From Bacillota bacterium (GTDB lineage: Bacteria; Bacillota; UBA4882; UBA8346), in contig JAAYHS010000141.1 of NCBI GenBank assembly GCA_012735315.1, positions 1-45,745 of the forward strand: a stretch of DNA of 45,745 nucleotides, read 5' to 3'. The notes beneath the pieces are model-generated. The model was given only the letters and a program-made list of their open reading frames with translations. It searched no databases and was not told the origin of the DNA. Below, piece by piece: positions 25,410 to 33,402 of this stretch (position 1 is its first letter; every line of letters starts with the position of its first letter). The position numbers were made by a program, and so were the translations under genes.

Positions 25410-25957
25410 CCGGAGTCACCTCCTCGATTATTGCCGACCGCTACGATTTGCGAGCGCCGGGGTATGGCCTCATACAAGTAATGATCGCCGTCTTCCAATT
25501 GAATATAAATGAATTCAGTCCCCAGATATACTCTTGCCGTTACCGATTGGTAACTGTCCAGAGCTCGTTTTAACTGAATATAACGCCCCGAGACCAGGGC
25601 TTCTTCCAGGTAAAAAGAGATATCATAATGAATCTGTCGCAGTTTGGAATTGGGTTGTCCGGAAATTTTAAATTGCCTTACCGGTTGCCGATAGTTTGAT
25701 TCTACTTTTTGTTTTATTAAATTCAAAATTGATTCCAGATTGGCTACTTTATCAAGTTTCAATTCCACCGTTAAACCGTTGGGTTTTTGTTTTACCGAAA
25801 AATCACAAACTTCTTTAATGCTCTCGATTTCACGCCGGGTCGGATCCTCCGCTCTCAACTTAACCGCTAATTCCCGGCCTCCGAATAATAAGACTAATGT
25901 TCCTAAAAAAACGAGTGATATCAACCAAAGACGCATGTCTTTAAACCGTTTAACCAT
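25406..25957 (-). CDS. Single-pass membrane protein coupled to the FtsH-like protease
   Basis: A 183-residue protein of no family I recognise. It has one transmembrane helix (about 10-26, LWLISLVFLGTLVLLFGG) and an outside domain of about 155 residues with an alpha/beta pattern (LTVELKLDKVANLESILNLI, FKISGQPNSKLRQIHYDISFYL). Its stop overlaps the GTG start of the FtsH-like gene, so the two are translated together. The partner lacks the FtsH periplasmic domain; this protein might supply an equivalent or act as adaptor or inhibitor, which is inference. The ATG follows GGAGGAGAG. Nothing suggests an enzyme. Confidence 0.75.
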   Translation of the reverse strand: MVKRFKDMRLWLISLVFLGTLVLLFGGRELAVKLRAEDPTRREIESIKEVCDFSVKQKPNGLTVELKLDKVANLESILNLIKQKVESNYRQPVRQFKISGQPNSKLRQIHYDISFYLEEALVSGRYIQLKRALDSYQSVTARVYLGTEFIYIQLEDGDHYLYEAIPRRSQIVAVGNNRGGDSG

Positions 25958-26174
25958 AGAAAACTCTCCTCCTCAAAAAAGACGGCTTATAATGACTGAA
26001 TGATTATCTATCAAATTCGATTTTAAATTGGAATACGACTGTGAACATTATTGACAAATCGACAACCTTTTGAAACAAACCCAAGTCAAATTAGTTAACA
26101 TAAAAATTTTAGCATAAACAAAAACTCAATAGTAGTGACTATTTTTGGTATCGTCGCTCAAAAGATAATAAAGC

Positions 26175-26215
26175 AAAAAACCGATGGTTCCGAAAACCAC
26201 GGCCATCGGTTTTTT
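26175..26215. terminator. Bidirectional intrinsic terminator
   Basis: AAAAAACCGATGG at 26175-26187 and CCATCGGTTTTTT at 26203-26215 form a 13-bp arm with a 15-base loop and T-runs in both directions. It serves the substrate-binding protein gene ending at 26253. The rest of the 295-base spacer holds AT-rich sequence without a clear promoter. Confidence 0.85.
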
Positions 26216-26252
26216 AAGATTATCAATATATCATGACTCCGGCTCCAACGCG

Positions 26253-27278
26253 CTATTCCGTTTTTACCGGAGGTAGTTTTAACTCCCTCAGAACTTCGTT
26301 TAATAAACGCAGGTCATAAATTTTCGATAAATCCGGTTTCTTTTTACCTAAAAACCCCAAATCATAAGCCCGTTCGGCGGAAACATACAAACTATGGGCC
26401 AACGGTTCATAAGTCAAATCCAGGTTTGCAAACGCCCTTTGGATGGTTTTTTCCGGCAAGGGGCTCCCGGTCAACTTTTGCAATTCTTGGATTAAATTCT
26501 TCGCCGCCTTCGTTTTGTCGCGATTAATTCTTTGAGTTATCAACACATGAGCCTGAAGCCACTTTTTGATAATTTGCGGCTTTTTTTTAAGATAGTCTTG
26601 GGTTGCGATAATATGCGCCGTTACAAACATTCCCTCAGGCCAAAGAGTCCGTTCATCCAACAGCACAACCCCTCCCGCTTCTTCCACCAAACGGGTGACC
26701 CAAGGTTCAACAGTCCAAGCGGCATCGATTTCTTTTTTTAAAAACAGATTAAGCTGATCCGGATTTGGTATCGGTAAGACAGTGACGTCGCCGCCTTGCT
26801 CCCTAAGTTTCATTCCCTGGCTTTTTAAGTATGACCGCAACGCTATATCTTGAGTATTTCCCAATTGAGGCGAGGCTATCTTCTTTCCGGCCAACTGTTT
26901 TATATTTTTAACCTTCAAGTCGGAACGGACCACCAGCGCCGCTCCGCCGCTGGCCGCTCCGGAAATGATCTTCAATAAAGCGCCGTTTGTTTTCAGATAA
27001 CCGTTAATGGCCGGATTGGGTCCGATATAGGCCAAATCCAATTGTCTGGCAAACATCGCCTCAATTACCGACGGTCCGGCGTTGAAGATAAATTTTCTGA
27101 TTTCAATGTCATTGCCCAATACTTTTTGAAAAGTTCCGTCAGCCATTCCGATAACCGCTTGAGCATGCGTAATATTCGGAAAATACCCTACCCTGATGAT
27201 TTCTTTTTTAGGAGCGGCTTGAACCGATAGAGCCGCCAAACCCAATATCAAAAAAATAGTCGCCCAGCGAACCTTCAC
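26253..27278 (-). CDS. ABC substrate-binding protein, sulfonate/nitrate/taurine (SsuA) type
   Basis: A 341-residue periplasmic-binding protein of the SsuA/TauA/NrtA group. A signal peptide (MKVRWATIFLILGLAALSVQA) is followed by IIRVGYFPNITHAQAVIGMA, AMFARQLDLAYIGPNPAINGY and NPDQLNLFLKKEIDAAWTVEPWVTRL, all typical. No lipobox Cys is present, so it should be soluble in the periplasm, as expected in a diderm. The start is GTG 27278, ten bases after GGAGG; a longer reading would add a hydrophilic stretch before the signal. No ATPase or permease gene is adjacent, so its transporter is elsewhere. Substrate (sulfonate, nitrate, bicarbonate or thiamine precursor) cannot be set. Confidence 0.85.
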   Translation of the reverse strand: MKVRWATIFLILGLAALSVQAAPKKEIIRVGYFPNITHAQAVIGMADGTFQKVLGNDIEIRKFIFNAGPSVIEAMFARQLDLAYIGPNPAINGYLKTNGALLKIISGAASGGAALVVRSDLKVKNIKQLAGKKIASPQLGNTQDIALRSYLKSQGMKLREQGGDVTVLPIPNPDQLNLFLKKEIDAAWTVEPWVTRLVEEAGGVVLLDERTLWPEGMFVTAHIIATQDYLKKKPQIIKKWLQAHVLITQRINRDKTKAAKNLIQELQKLTGSPLPEKTIQRAFANLDLTYEPLAHSLYVSAERAYDLGFLGKKKPDLSKIYDLRLLNEVLRELKLPPVKTE

Positions 27279-27387
27279 CGAAATATCCCCTCCTGATTGA
27301 TCACTGATTTTTGATGCCTTGGATATTGTATTCAAAAATTCGGTTGGAGGTCAGCCTCAAGATATTTTTTACTTTACCTAAAACAAA

Positions 27388-27410
27388 AAATCCGGAATTA
27401 TTCCGGATTT
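27388..27410 (-). terminator. Intrinsic terminator after the HD-GYP gene
   Basis: A perfect ten-base stem (AAATCCGGAA / TTCCGGATTT) with a three-base loop, followed on the minus strand by TTTTTTGTTTT. It separates the HD-GYP gene from the binding-protein gene downstream. Confidence 0.85.
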
Positions 27411-27441
27411 AAATTGTTCTCAATACCTTTTTATAATAGTT

Positions 27442-28560
27442 TTATTGGTTTTTTTCAATTATCTCCAATACTTTTTCCGATTCTTCATATTCCAAAGTAT
27501 TTTGAATATAGGTTTGAAGATACTGGCCGTCGAATAAATTGATCCGAATCGGCGGTTGCACCGGTTCCCCGTTTTGGTCGAGATAAATCCGAATCTCGGG
27601 ACGGAAAGGCGCCCCCTGGTTAATCCCGATAACTTTGGCGATTTCACCGGTGTTAAGTTTTACCAAACTGCCGATTGGGTAAATAGCCATACAAGCAACG
27701 AATGATTTCAATATTTTAATATCAAAAAGATTCGGCTGGCTTAATAAATTTTTCAACGCATCATAAGGAGTCATCCGGCGGCGGTGTTTTCGAGGAGAGA
27801 TGCAAGCGTCGTATACATCGGCAACGGCGATAATCTTTCCAAATAAATGTATGTCCGCGCCTTTAATCCCTCTCGGATATCCGCTGCCGTCAATCCGTTC
27901 GTGGTGTTCATGAATACCCCTTAGCACCGCTTCGGAAAAGCTCCCGGATTCTTTTAAAAGCTCCAAGCTGTAATCCGGATGGCGTTTTATTTCCAGCCAT
28001 TCCTCGGGAGAGAGCGGCTTGTTTTTATCATACATATCCCGGTTAATTCGCGTCATTCCGAAATCATGCAGCAGGGCGGATAACCCCAGATCCTTTAGTT
28101 CCGGTTCGCTAAGTTTTAATTCCTTACCGATAATCATCGCTAAAATCGCCACATTTGTAACGTGAGCGAATAAGTAATTATCATGGGTTTTGATGTGACT
28201 AAGGTTTAACAGCACATTGGTATTCAACTCGATCTGGGAATCAAGATCGCCCACCATCCCCCGTAACAAATTCAGATCAATATCTTTAGCGTTTCCGGAA
28301 GACATCATATTCTCGGTAATATCGACGACCCGATCGTGGGCGGCGGAAATCTGAGGAGCTATGGCTGCTTCTTCCTGGTCTTTTAGTGAAATAGGCGTCT
28401 CTTGGATCTCTACTTCACTAAAACCCCAAAACTTTAACTTGGTTATCAACTCCGCGGTTAAAACCGTATCCTCATTTAACAACAAAATTCCGTTATTTTG
28501 ATATACGTCTTTGGCTAAAATCATCCCTGGAACAAGGGCTGAAACTTGAACTGGTTTCAT
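27442..28560 (-). CDS. HD-GYP domain protein, probable cyclic di-GMP phosphodiesterase
   Basis: A 372-residue cytoplasmic protein. An N-terminal region (1-60, MKPVQVSALVPGMILAKDV, common before HD-GYP domains) precedes the HD-GYP domain, with HD at 165-166 (ALLHDFGM), HEHHERIDGSGYPRG at 218-231 and DVYDA further on. A C-terminal 75-residue beta segment (IGSLVKLNTGEIAKVIGIN) follows. HD-GYP proteins degrade cyclic di-GMP; all metal-binding positions look intact. ATG 28560 has GGAGGAAAG eight bases upstream. The CheX-like gene lies just before it, suggesting shared control of motility or surface behaviour. Confidence 0.92.
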   Translation of the reverse strand: MKPVQVSALVPGMILAKDVYQNNGILLLNEDTVLTAELITKLKFWGFSEVEIQETPISLKDQEEAAIAPQISAAHDRVVDITENMMSSGNAKDIDLNLLRGMVGDLDSQIELNTNVLLNLSHIKTHDNYLFAHVTNVAILAMIIGKELKLSEPELKDLGLSALLHDFGMTRINRDMYDKNKPLSPEEWLEIKRHPDYSLELLKESGSFSEAVLRGIHEHHERIDGSGYPRGIKGADIHLFGKIIAVADVYDACISPRKHRRRMTPYDALKNLLSQPNLFDIKILKSFVACMAIYPIGSLVKLNTGEIAKVIGINQGAPFRPEIRIYLDQNGEPVQPPIRINLFDGQYLQTYIQNTLEYEESEKVLEIIEKNQ

Positions 28561-28668
28561 CGATCTTTCCTCCATTATTGCCGGTACATATAAAATAAAT
28601 TTAATACAAGTAAAGACGCAGCCCGGCTCCGCCACCGGTTCGACTGCGCCAAATACCGATGCGAGCGG

Positions 28669-29139
28669 CTATTTGTCCGCTTCTCTTAATGCGACATAAA
28701 TAGAAATATTGCCCAAATCGGTCTTTACCGGAATTACTAAGATTTGTAAATCTTTTATCGAAACCTTAACTTCCTTTCCCATGAATAAAGAGGGAGGAGT
28801 GATGTTGCAACAATAACCGTTATTCCCCAACTCCGTGGCGGCATTGCCGGTAATAATATTACCCAATTCGCTGATAGCGCTCTTGGCGATCTCGTCAAAA
28901 TCGCTAATCGGTAAACCCATTAACATAACCGAAGCCAATTTTTGAGCGGTATCCGTAGTCATGCTATAAATTACTTGACCTAAAATATCTCCCGTAACAC
29001 CAATTATCGTATTGACATCCATTCCGGCAATGGGGGACGAAGCAAGGCTTAATTCGCCCTTACTCACTTTAGTCTTGCCTACTTTTTCCAAAACCATAAA
29101 AGCTGCTGAAACAAATGGATTAATAAATTCTACTTTCAT
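28669..29139 (-). CDS. CheX/CheC-like chemotaxis phosphatase-type protein
   Basis: A 156-residue protein with the CheX fold pattern: NPFVSAAFMVLEKV at the N-terminus and the ExxN signature in SAISELGNIITGNAATEL near residue 90. CheX and CheC dephosphorylate CheY-P; the Glu and Asn are the catalytic pair. Standalone copies often work with other response regulators. The ATG follows GAGGTGTCCC. It is 108 bases upstream of the HD-GYP gene. No chemotaxis gene set is seen nearby, so its CheY-like partner is unknown. Confidence 0.85.
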   Translation of the reverse strand: MKVEFINPFVSAAFMVLEKVGKTKVSKGELSLASSPIAGMDVNTIIGVTGDILGQVIYSMTTDTAQKLASVMLMGLPISDFDEIAKSAISELGNIITGNAATELGNNGYCCNITPPSLFMGKEVKVSIKDLQILVIPVKTDLGNISIYVALREADK

Positions 29140-29254
29140 GGGACACCTCATGAATTCTAGTATTTACTTGCATTTTCGACTCGCTAATTTTTCTCTTTCC
29201 TATTATCGGCACGTTTCTAGAAAAAATCAAGTTATCCAATTAATTTTTTTAAAA

Positions 29255-30400
29255 CTATCTTTTACCGGACTCCGTGGTTCTGTGGCCAAAAAATTCCCGG
29301 CTGACAACGGCTAAGCTTTCCAAATCAATCCATAGTTCCCCCCGGAGATATTCTCCGGCGAAACAGTCGCCGTCAGGAGTATTGATGATCGAAACCGGTT
29401 GCGGCAGTCCTTTTCCATCAAGCCATTTACATAGTTTAAGATAACTGATTAACGGCCGGCCTTTTTCCCCAAACAAGCCCGCTCCTTCGAGTATTTCACC
29501 GTTTATCAATACTTTTACCGAATTGATGGTCAAGGTATTGGTTGTTTCGCTCCATTCCAAGGATTGCTTTGCTCCCTCATCCAAGCCGTCAATAGGGAAA
29601 TATTCGGGGAACAAATCATTCTCGGGCGACATTGAACCGGAAGGATAATAAAGACCGCTAACATTGCGCCGAAGATAAACCCGGCCGTTCCAATAAAAAC
29701 CATCGCTTTCCGCCGCGCCATGATCTTGCTTGATGATTATTCGGCGCGGAACAGTTATCGTTAACGGTTTCTGCGTCTTAATCAAACATTGCAACGCCTC
29801 ATAATGAGGTTCATATTCCCAGTTTAATTCGGTCAGAACTTGCTTGATCGTCATTTCGAGGTCGACCCGGCGATAGATATCCGGGAAAATGTTTAGCCAA
29901 GCCCGATTATCATGATCAAGCCTCCCTTTTACAATCTGATAACAGACTTTGACCGGGGTCCCCACCGGTACGGTTGCAAAAAGCTCGCCGATATCTTGAT
30001 TATCCATCCGGAAACATCCCTGAGAAGCGGGCGCGCCGATGGACCAGGCGGCTGAGTTGCCATGAATACCGTATCCCTTATTGTTTAAACCCATCCAATA
30101 TTTGCCCAAGGGATTATTAGGTCCCGGCGGGATTGCCGGACCATTCTCCGGATACCATGTCGGATTGATCACTTTATTGACAATGTGAAAATCGCCGACC
30201 GGAGAAGGAGTATCCATCTTCCCTACCGCCACCTTATATATTTTTAACAGCTTACCATCATGATACAGATACAGTCGGCACTCGGGTATGTTAATCATAA
30301 TAGTCCACGGATTATCCGCCGCCGTCGCCGGAACGTCTCCGCCGGAAAGAAGCAACCCAAGGCATAAAAAAAATAACCTCAATCCCTTTTTGATTATCAT
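29255..30400 (-). CDS. Exported L,D-transpeptidase (YkuD) with C-terminal extension
   Basis: A 381-residue protein with a signal peptide (residues 1-28, cut near ATAAD). The YkuD domain spans about 32-155 with the catalytic motif HGN at 113-115 and SQGCFRM with Cys129. A proline-rich loop (PENGPAIPPGPNNPLGKYW) matches the family. It would form 3-3 cross-links in peptidoglycan or attach proteins to it. Residues 180-381 are a beta-rich extension with repeated TI.V.VNGE-type strands, similar in style to copper-amine-oxidase N-terminal domains. The ATG has GGGGGG ten bases upstream. A promoter is proposed at 30424-30451. Confidence 0.88.
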   Translation of the reverse strand: MIIKKGLRLFFLCLGLLLSGGDVPATAADNPWTIMINIPECRLYLYHDGKLLKIYKVAVGKMDTPSPVGDFHIVNKVINPTWYPENGPAIPPGPNNPLGKYWMGLNNKGYGIHGNSAAWSIGAPASQGCFRMDNQDIGELFATVPVGTPVKVCYQIVKGRLDHDNRAWLNIFPDIYRRVDLEMTIKQVLTELNWEYEPHYEALQCLIKTQKPLTITVPRRIIIKQDHGAAESDGFYWNGRVYLRRNVSGLYYPSGSMSPENDLFPEYFPIDGLDEGAKQSLEWSETTNTLTINSVKVLINGEILEGAGLFGEKGRPLISYLKLCKWLDGKGLPQPVSIINTPDGDCFAGEYLRGELWIDLESLAVVSREFFGHRTTESGKR

Positions 30401-30423
30401 ATAACAAACCCCCCGCCTAATTC

Positions 30424-30451
30424 CTTATAATTTACGCGGAGAGTCTGTCAG
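30424..30451 (-). promoter_or_regulatory. Candidate promoter for the L,D-transpeptidase
   Basis: On the minus strand CTGACA (30451-30446), 16 bases, TATAAG (30429-30424), about 25 bases before the ATG. A hairpin CCGCGG-N7-CCGCGG lies further upstream at 30473-30491 without a T-run. Confidence 0.45.
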
Positions 30452-30956
30452 ATATTCTTCCGACTATCAACACCGCGGGTAAAATCCGCGGTTAAATAAT
30501 AAAAGTATTCCAAAGCAAGGTCTCACCGGACTCTGAATGTTTCGACTTTCTAGGACTTAGATCGCTCCCGGACTTCCATGTCCTCCGCGACTTCGTCCCA
30601 TCCTAGGACTTAGATCGCTTCGCCTCTCCTGCGTCGCCTCACCCCTCGCCTCACCCCTCGCCTCACCCCGCACGTGGTTTAAGCGCTTGATGATAGTTGG
30701 TTGCCCCCCTCTCCCGCAAAGGAAGCATTTTTGAAGGTCGTGAGAGAGCATGATTGAAGCGAGTTTTCGCGTTTCTTTTTGATAGATCCCCGGCCAAAAA
30801 CAACTAAAACCACAAATATACCATGCACCTCTCTTAAAACACTCAGAACAGAGTAACGTTCGTGAAGAGGGGCGTGGCTGTCAAATAACTAAGACTGATC
30901 CGATAGCGGGTGGCGGTGAGGCGGTTTTCACAGCCCCGGCATGCTGGGATGGGCGA
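30452..30956. other. Repeat-bearing spacer between dinB and the L,D-transpeptidase
   Basis: No convincing gene. It contains CTAGGACTTAGATCGCT twice (30550-30566 and 30603-30619), a 12-base tandem repeat CGCCTCACCCCT at 30635-30669 (nearly three copies), and near 30830-30950 a GC-rich stretch with complementary segments that could fold as RNA. I could not match it to a known RNA. Confidence 0.5.
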
Positions 30957-32177
30957 CTAGTCCGGTTCAAAAACATCTTTGGCATTCCGGCGGCCAATTC
31001 TTCGCTTAACTTGCAGTACCGTCCCTTTGGAAACGATTTCTTCGCCGAAACGGTCCCGCAAACTATCGATGGTATGATGGAGTCTGATTAATTCAGGATC
31101 TTCGGATGCCGGCGGCTCTTCAAACAACTCCAATTGTAATGATTGACGATTATCAAAACCGCTAACGCTGACGCCGAGCAGCCTTACCTTTTTCAAACCC
31201 CATTGAACCCGGTTCGCTAATTGCAAAGCCTCCCGGTAAATCTTTTCTTCAAAATCGGTCGCTTCTTTCAAAGTAATCCTTCTGGTGATCGTTTGAAAAT
31301 TCTGATCGCGAATTTTTAGGGTTATAATTCGCCCCTTAAGAAAATGACGCCGGAGCCTCCGGGCTACCTGTTCGGATAGCCAAAGCAACACGCCGGCCAA
31401 AAATTCCCGGTCATCGGTATCCTCTTGAAAAGTAATCTCATGACCGATGCTTTTATAATCCTCGCCGGTTACGACCATCCGGTCGTCGATCCCGTGAGCG
31501 AGCAGATATAGTTGCCGTCCGGCTTCACCAAATTTTTGAACTAAAAAATCCGGATTTAACTTCCTGAGCATCCCAATGGTATGTATTCCCAATTTAATTA
31601 ATTGCGCCTCAGTTTTCGGCCCGACTCCCCATAATCTCTTGACCGGGAGGTTTGTTAAGATCTCCTCCATATTATCCTTGGTTATAATAACGAAGCCACC
31701 GGGTTTTTTGAGATCCGAAGCCAGTTTGGCCAGAAATTTATTCGGGGCCAACCCCGCCGAAGCGGACAGCCCCAACTCGCTACGAATGCTATTTAGAATT
31801 TCCCAGCCGATTTGTTCAGCCGGGCCGAACAGAGCCTCGGAACCGGTTAAATCTAAAAATGCTTCGTCCAATGAAAGCGGTTCAACCAATGGAGTATAGC
31901 GGTTCAATATTTTCATTATTTGGCGCGAAACCTCAGCATAACGCCACCCGCGCACCGGTAAAAAGATACCGTGCGGGCAGCGGCGCCATGCTTCCCGGAG
32001 GGGCATCGCCGAATGAACGCCGAACTTCCGGGCCTCATAGGAACAGGTGGAAACCACTCCGCGGGAGCGCGGATCTCCGCCGACAATTACCGGTTTGCCT
32101 AGATAAACCGGATTATCATGTTGTTCAACCGCCGCATAAAAAGCGTCCATATCAACATGAAGGATTTTGCGTTCCAT
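30957..32177 (-). CDS. dinB: DNA polymerase IV (Y family)
   Basis: A 406-residue translesion polymerase. Catalytic metal ligands are Asp9 (HVDMD) and Asp104-Glu105 (SLDEAF); YEARKFGVHSAMP is the finger motif; GVGPKTEAQL is the helix-hairpin-helix in the thumb; the little finger follows. QLELF near residue 356 fits the beta-clamp binding motif. It copies past DNA damage with low fidelity. The ATG follows GGGGATAACG. A perfect SOS box lies 48 bases upstream, so LexA control is expected. Confidence 0.96.
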   Translation of the reverse strand: MERKILHVDMDAFYAAVEQHDNPVYLGKPVIVGGDPRSRGVVSTCSYEARKFGVHSAMPLREAWRRCPHGIFLPVRGWRYAEVSRQIMKILNRYTPLVEPLSLDEAFLDLTGSEALFGPAEQIGWEILNSIRSELGLSASAGLAPNKFLAKLASDLKKPGGFVIITKDNMEEILTNLPVKRLWGVGPKTEAQLIKLGIHTIGMLRKLNPDFLVQKFGEAGRQLYLLAHGIDDRMVVTGEDYKSIGHEITFQEDTDDREFLAGVLLWLSEQVARRLRRHFLKGRIITLKIRDQNFQTITRRITLKEATDFEEKIYREALQLANRVQWGLKKVRLLGVSVSGFDNRQSLQLELFEEPPASEDPELIRLHHTIDSLRDRFGEEIVSKGTVLQVKRRIGRRNAKDVFEPD

Positions 32178-32224
32178 CGTTATCCCCTAGGCTATGCTTA
32201 GGTCCCATAATATATCTTCTCACG

Positions 32225-32238
32225 CGAACGCGCGTTCG
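32225..32238 (-). promoter_or_regulatory. LexA (SOS) box for dinB
   Basis: CGAACGCGCGTTCG is a perfect match to the Bacillus-type SOS box CGAAC-RNRY-GTTCG and a perfect palindrome. A TTGACG -35-like box overlaps its upstream edge on the minus strand, so bound LexA would block RNA polymerase. The dinB and LacI genes diverge from this region. Confidence 0.9.
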
Positions 32239-32324
32239 TCAAGGGTAATAGAAATACGACATTTTTAGCAAAATTTTTAAATATAAAAAAGGAATTTGGG
32301 GACCCGTAGAGAAAAATATGTTTT

Positions 32325-32338
32325 AAAAAACGTTTGCT
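32325..32338 (+). promoter_or_regulatory. LacI-family operator-like site before the lacI-type gene
   Basis: AAAAAACGTTTGCT shares the core AAACGTTTG with the two palindromes at 33368 and 34011, though its left half is degenerate. It ends 20 bases before the regulator's ATG, a position suited to autorepression. Confidence 0.5.
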
Positions 32339-32358
32339 AAAATAAAATCGAGGTTACC

Positions 32359-33351
32359 ATGACAACCATCAAAGATATCGCCCGCAAAGCCGGAGTCGCT
32401 CCCAGTGTGGTCTCCAGAGCCCTGAATAATAAATACGGGGTCAAGGATTCTACTAAAGATTTAATCCTAAAATTAGCCCAAGAAATGAATTATTATCCGA
32501 ATACCGCCGCCCGAAGCCTGGTAACACGGAAAACCGAAACTATCGGAATTATGATGGCCGACATTTCGGAACCATATTATTCACAATTGATTAAGGGCAT
32601 GGAATATATAGCAAATCAAACCGGATATACCTTGCTGTTTTCAAATTCATATGAAAGCGTCGAACATAATCGTGTTTTGCATAAAATGATTTATGCCCAA
32701 CGAGTAGACGGATTAATAATTGTCGGAAGCAATATTCAGGAAAAGAATTTTTCATTGTCCCTTTTGGAAAAGAAGATCCCTTTTGTTTTAGTAGAAAGAA
32801 ATTTCTCGGATCCCCGCGTCAATTGTATTTGGGTCGATAATGTCGGAGGAGCGTACCGGGCCACCAAATATCTTATCGAACAAGGCCATCGAAAAATCGC
32901 TCACATAGCGGGAAATTTATACTATCAAGTTGCTTTAGACCGGCTTGACGGTTATAAAAAGGCTCTTCTGGAAGCCGATATCGATTACTCCGAAGAACTG
33001 GTCGTATCGGGCAATTTTGTCTGGCAAAGCGGTTATGCGACAATGAAAGACATCTTAAGACATCATCCCCAATGTACGGCAGTATTTGCTGCTAACGACG
33101 CCATGGCTTACGGCGCCTTACAAGCGATTACCGAAGCCAAGCTAACCGTACCGGATGATATAGCGATCATCGGCTTCGACGATTTGGAGTTTTCCAGCTT
33201 AACCAACCCTCCCTTAACAACTGTCCGTCAACCGCGCTATCAGATGGGTCAAAAGGCAATGGAATTATTGACCGATATCCTTCGCGGCGAAAAGAAAAAT
33301 GGAATTAAAATCACTTTAAACCCCGAATTAATTATCCGACGCTCCGCTTAA
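32359..33351 (+). CDS. LacI-family transcriptional regulator
   Basis: A 330-residue regulator. Residues 3-25 are the DNA-binding helix-turn-helix (TIKDIARKAGVAPSVVSRAL), followed by the hinge helix (NTAARSLVTRKT) and a sugar-binding domain of the ribose-binding fold (IGIMMADISEPYYSQLIKGM; IAHIAGN; AVFAANDAMAYGAL; IIGFDD). It opens a locus of glycosidase-like and sugar-transport genes and is expected to repress them until an inducing sugar binds. The ATG follows GAGGTTACC. Operator-like palindromes are at 32325, 33368 and 34011. The sugar is unknown. Confidence 0.93.
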   Translation: MTTIKDIARKAGVAPSVVSRALNNKYGVKDSTKDLILKLAQEMNYYPNTAARSLVTRKTETIGIMMADISEPYYSQLIKGMEYIANQTGYTLLFSNSYESVEHNRVLHKMIYAQRVDGLIIVGSNIQEKNFSLSLLEKKIPFVLVERNFSDPRVNCIWVDNVGGAYRATKYLIEQGHRKIAHIAGNLYYQVALDRLDGYKKALLEADIDYSEELVVSGNFVWQSGYATMKDILRHHPQCTAVFAANDAMAYGALQAITEAKLTVPDDIAIIGFDDLEFSSLTNPPLTTVRQPRYQMGQKAMELLTDILRGEKKNGIKITLNPELIIRRSA

Positions 33352-33367
33352 AAATTTTTTTAACGTT

Positions 33368-33381
33368 TAACAAACGTTTGT
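33368..33381 (+). promoter_or_regulatory. LacI-family operator before the glycosidase-like gene
   Basis: AACAAACGTTTGTC contains the perfect 12-base palindrome ACAAACGTTTGT centred on CG, the standard form of LacI-family operators. It lies between the regulator and the glycosidase-like gene, 22 bases before the GTG. Confidence 0.7.
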
Positions 33382-33402
33382 CAAAATGAAGGAGGAATAA
33401 CT

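Noticed and set aside
30557-30751. 64-codon minus-strand reading frame before dinB
   Set aside because: Its C-terminal half is the translation of short DNA repeats (RGEARGEARGEA), there is no clear ribosome site, and no known motif is present.
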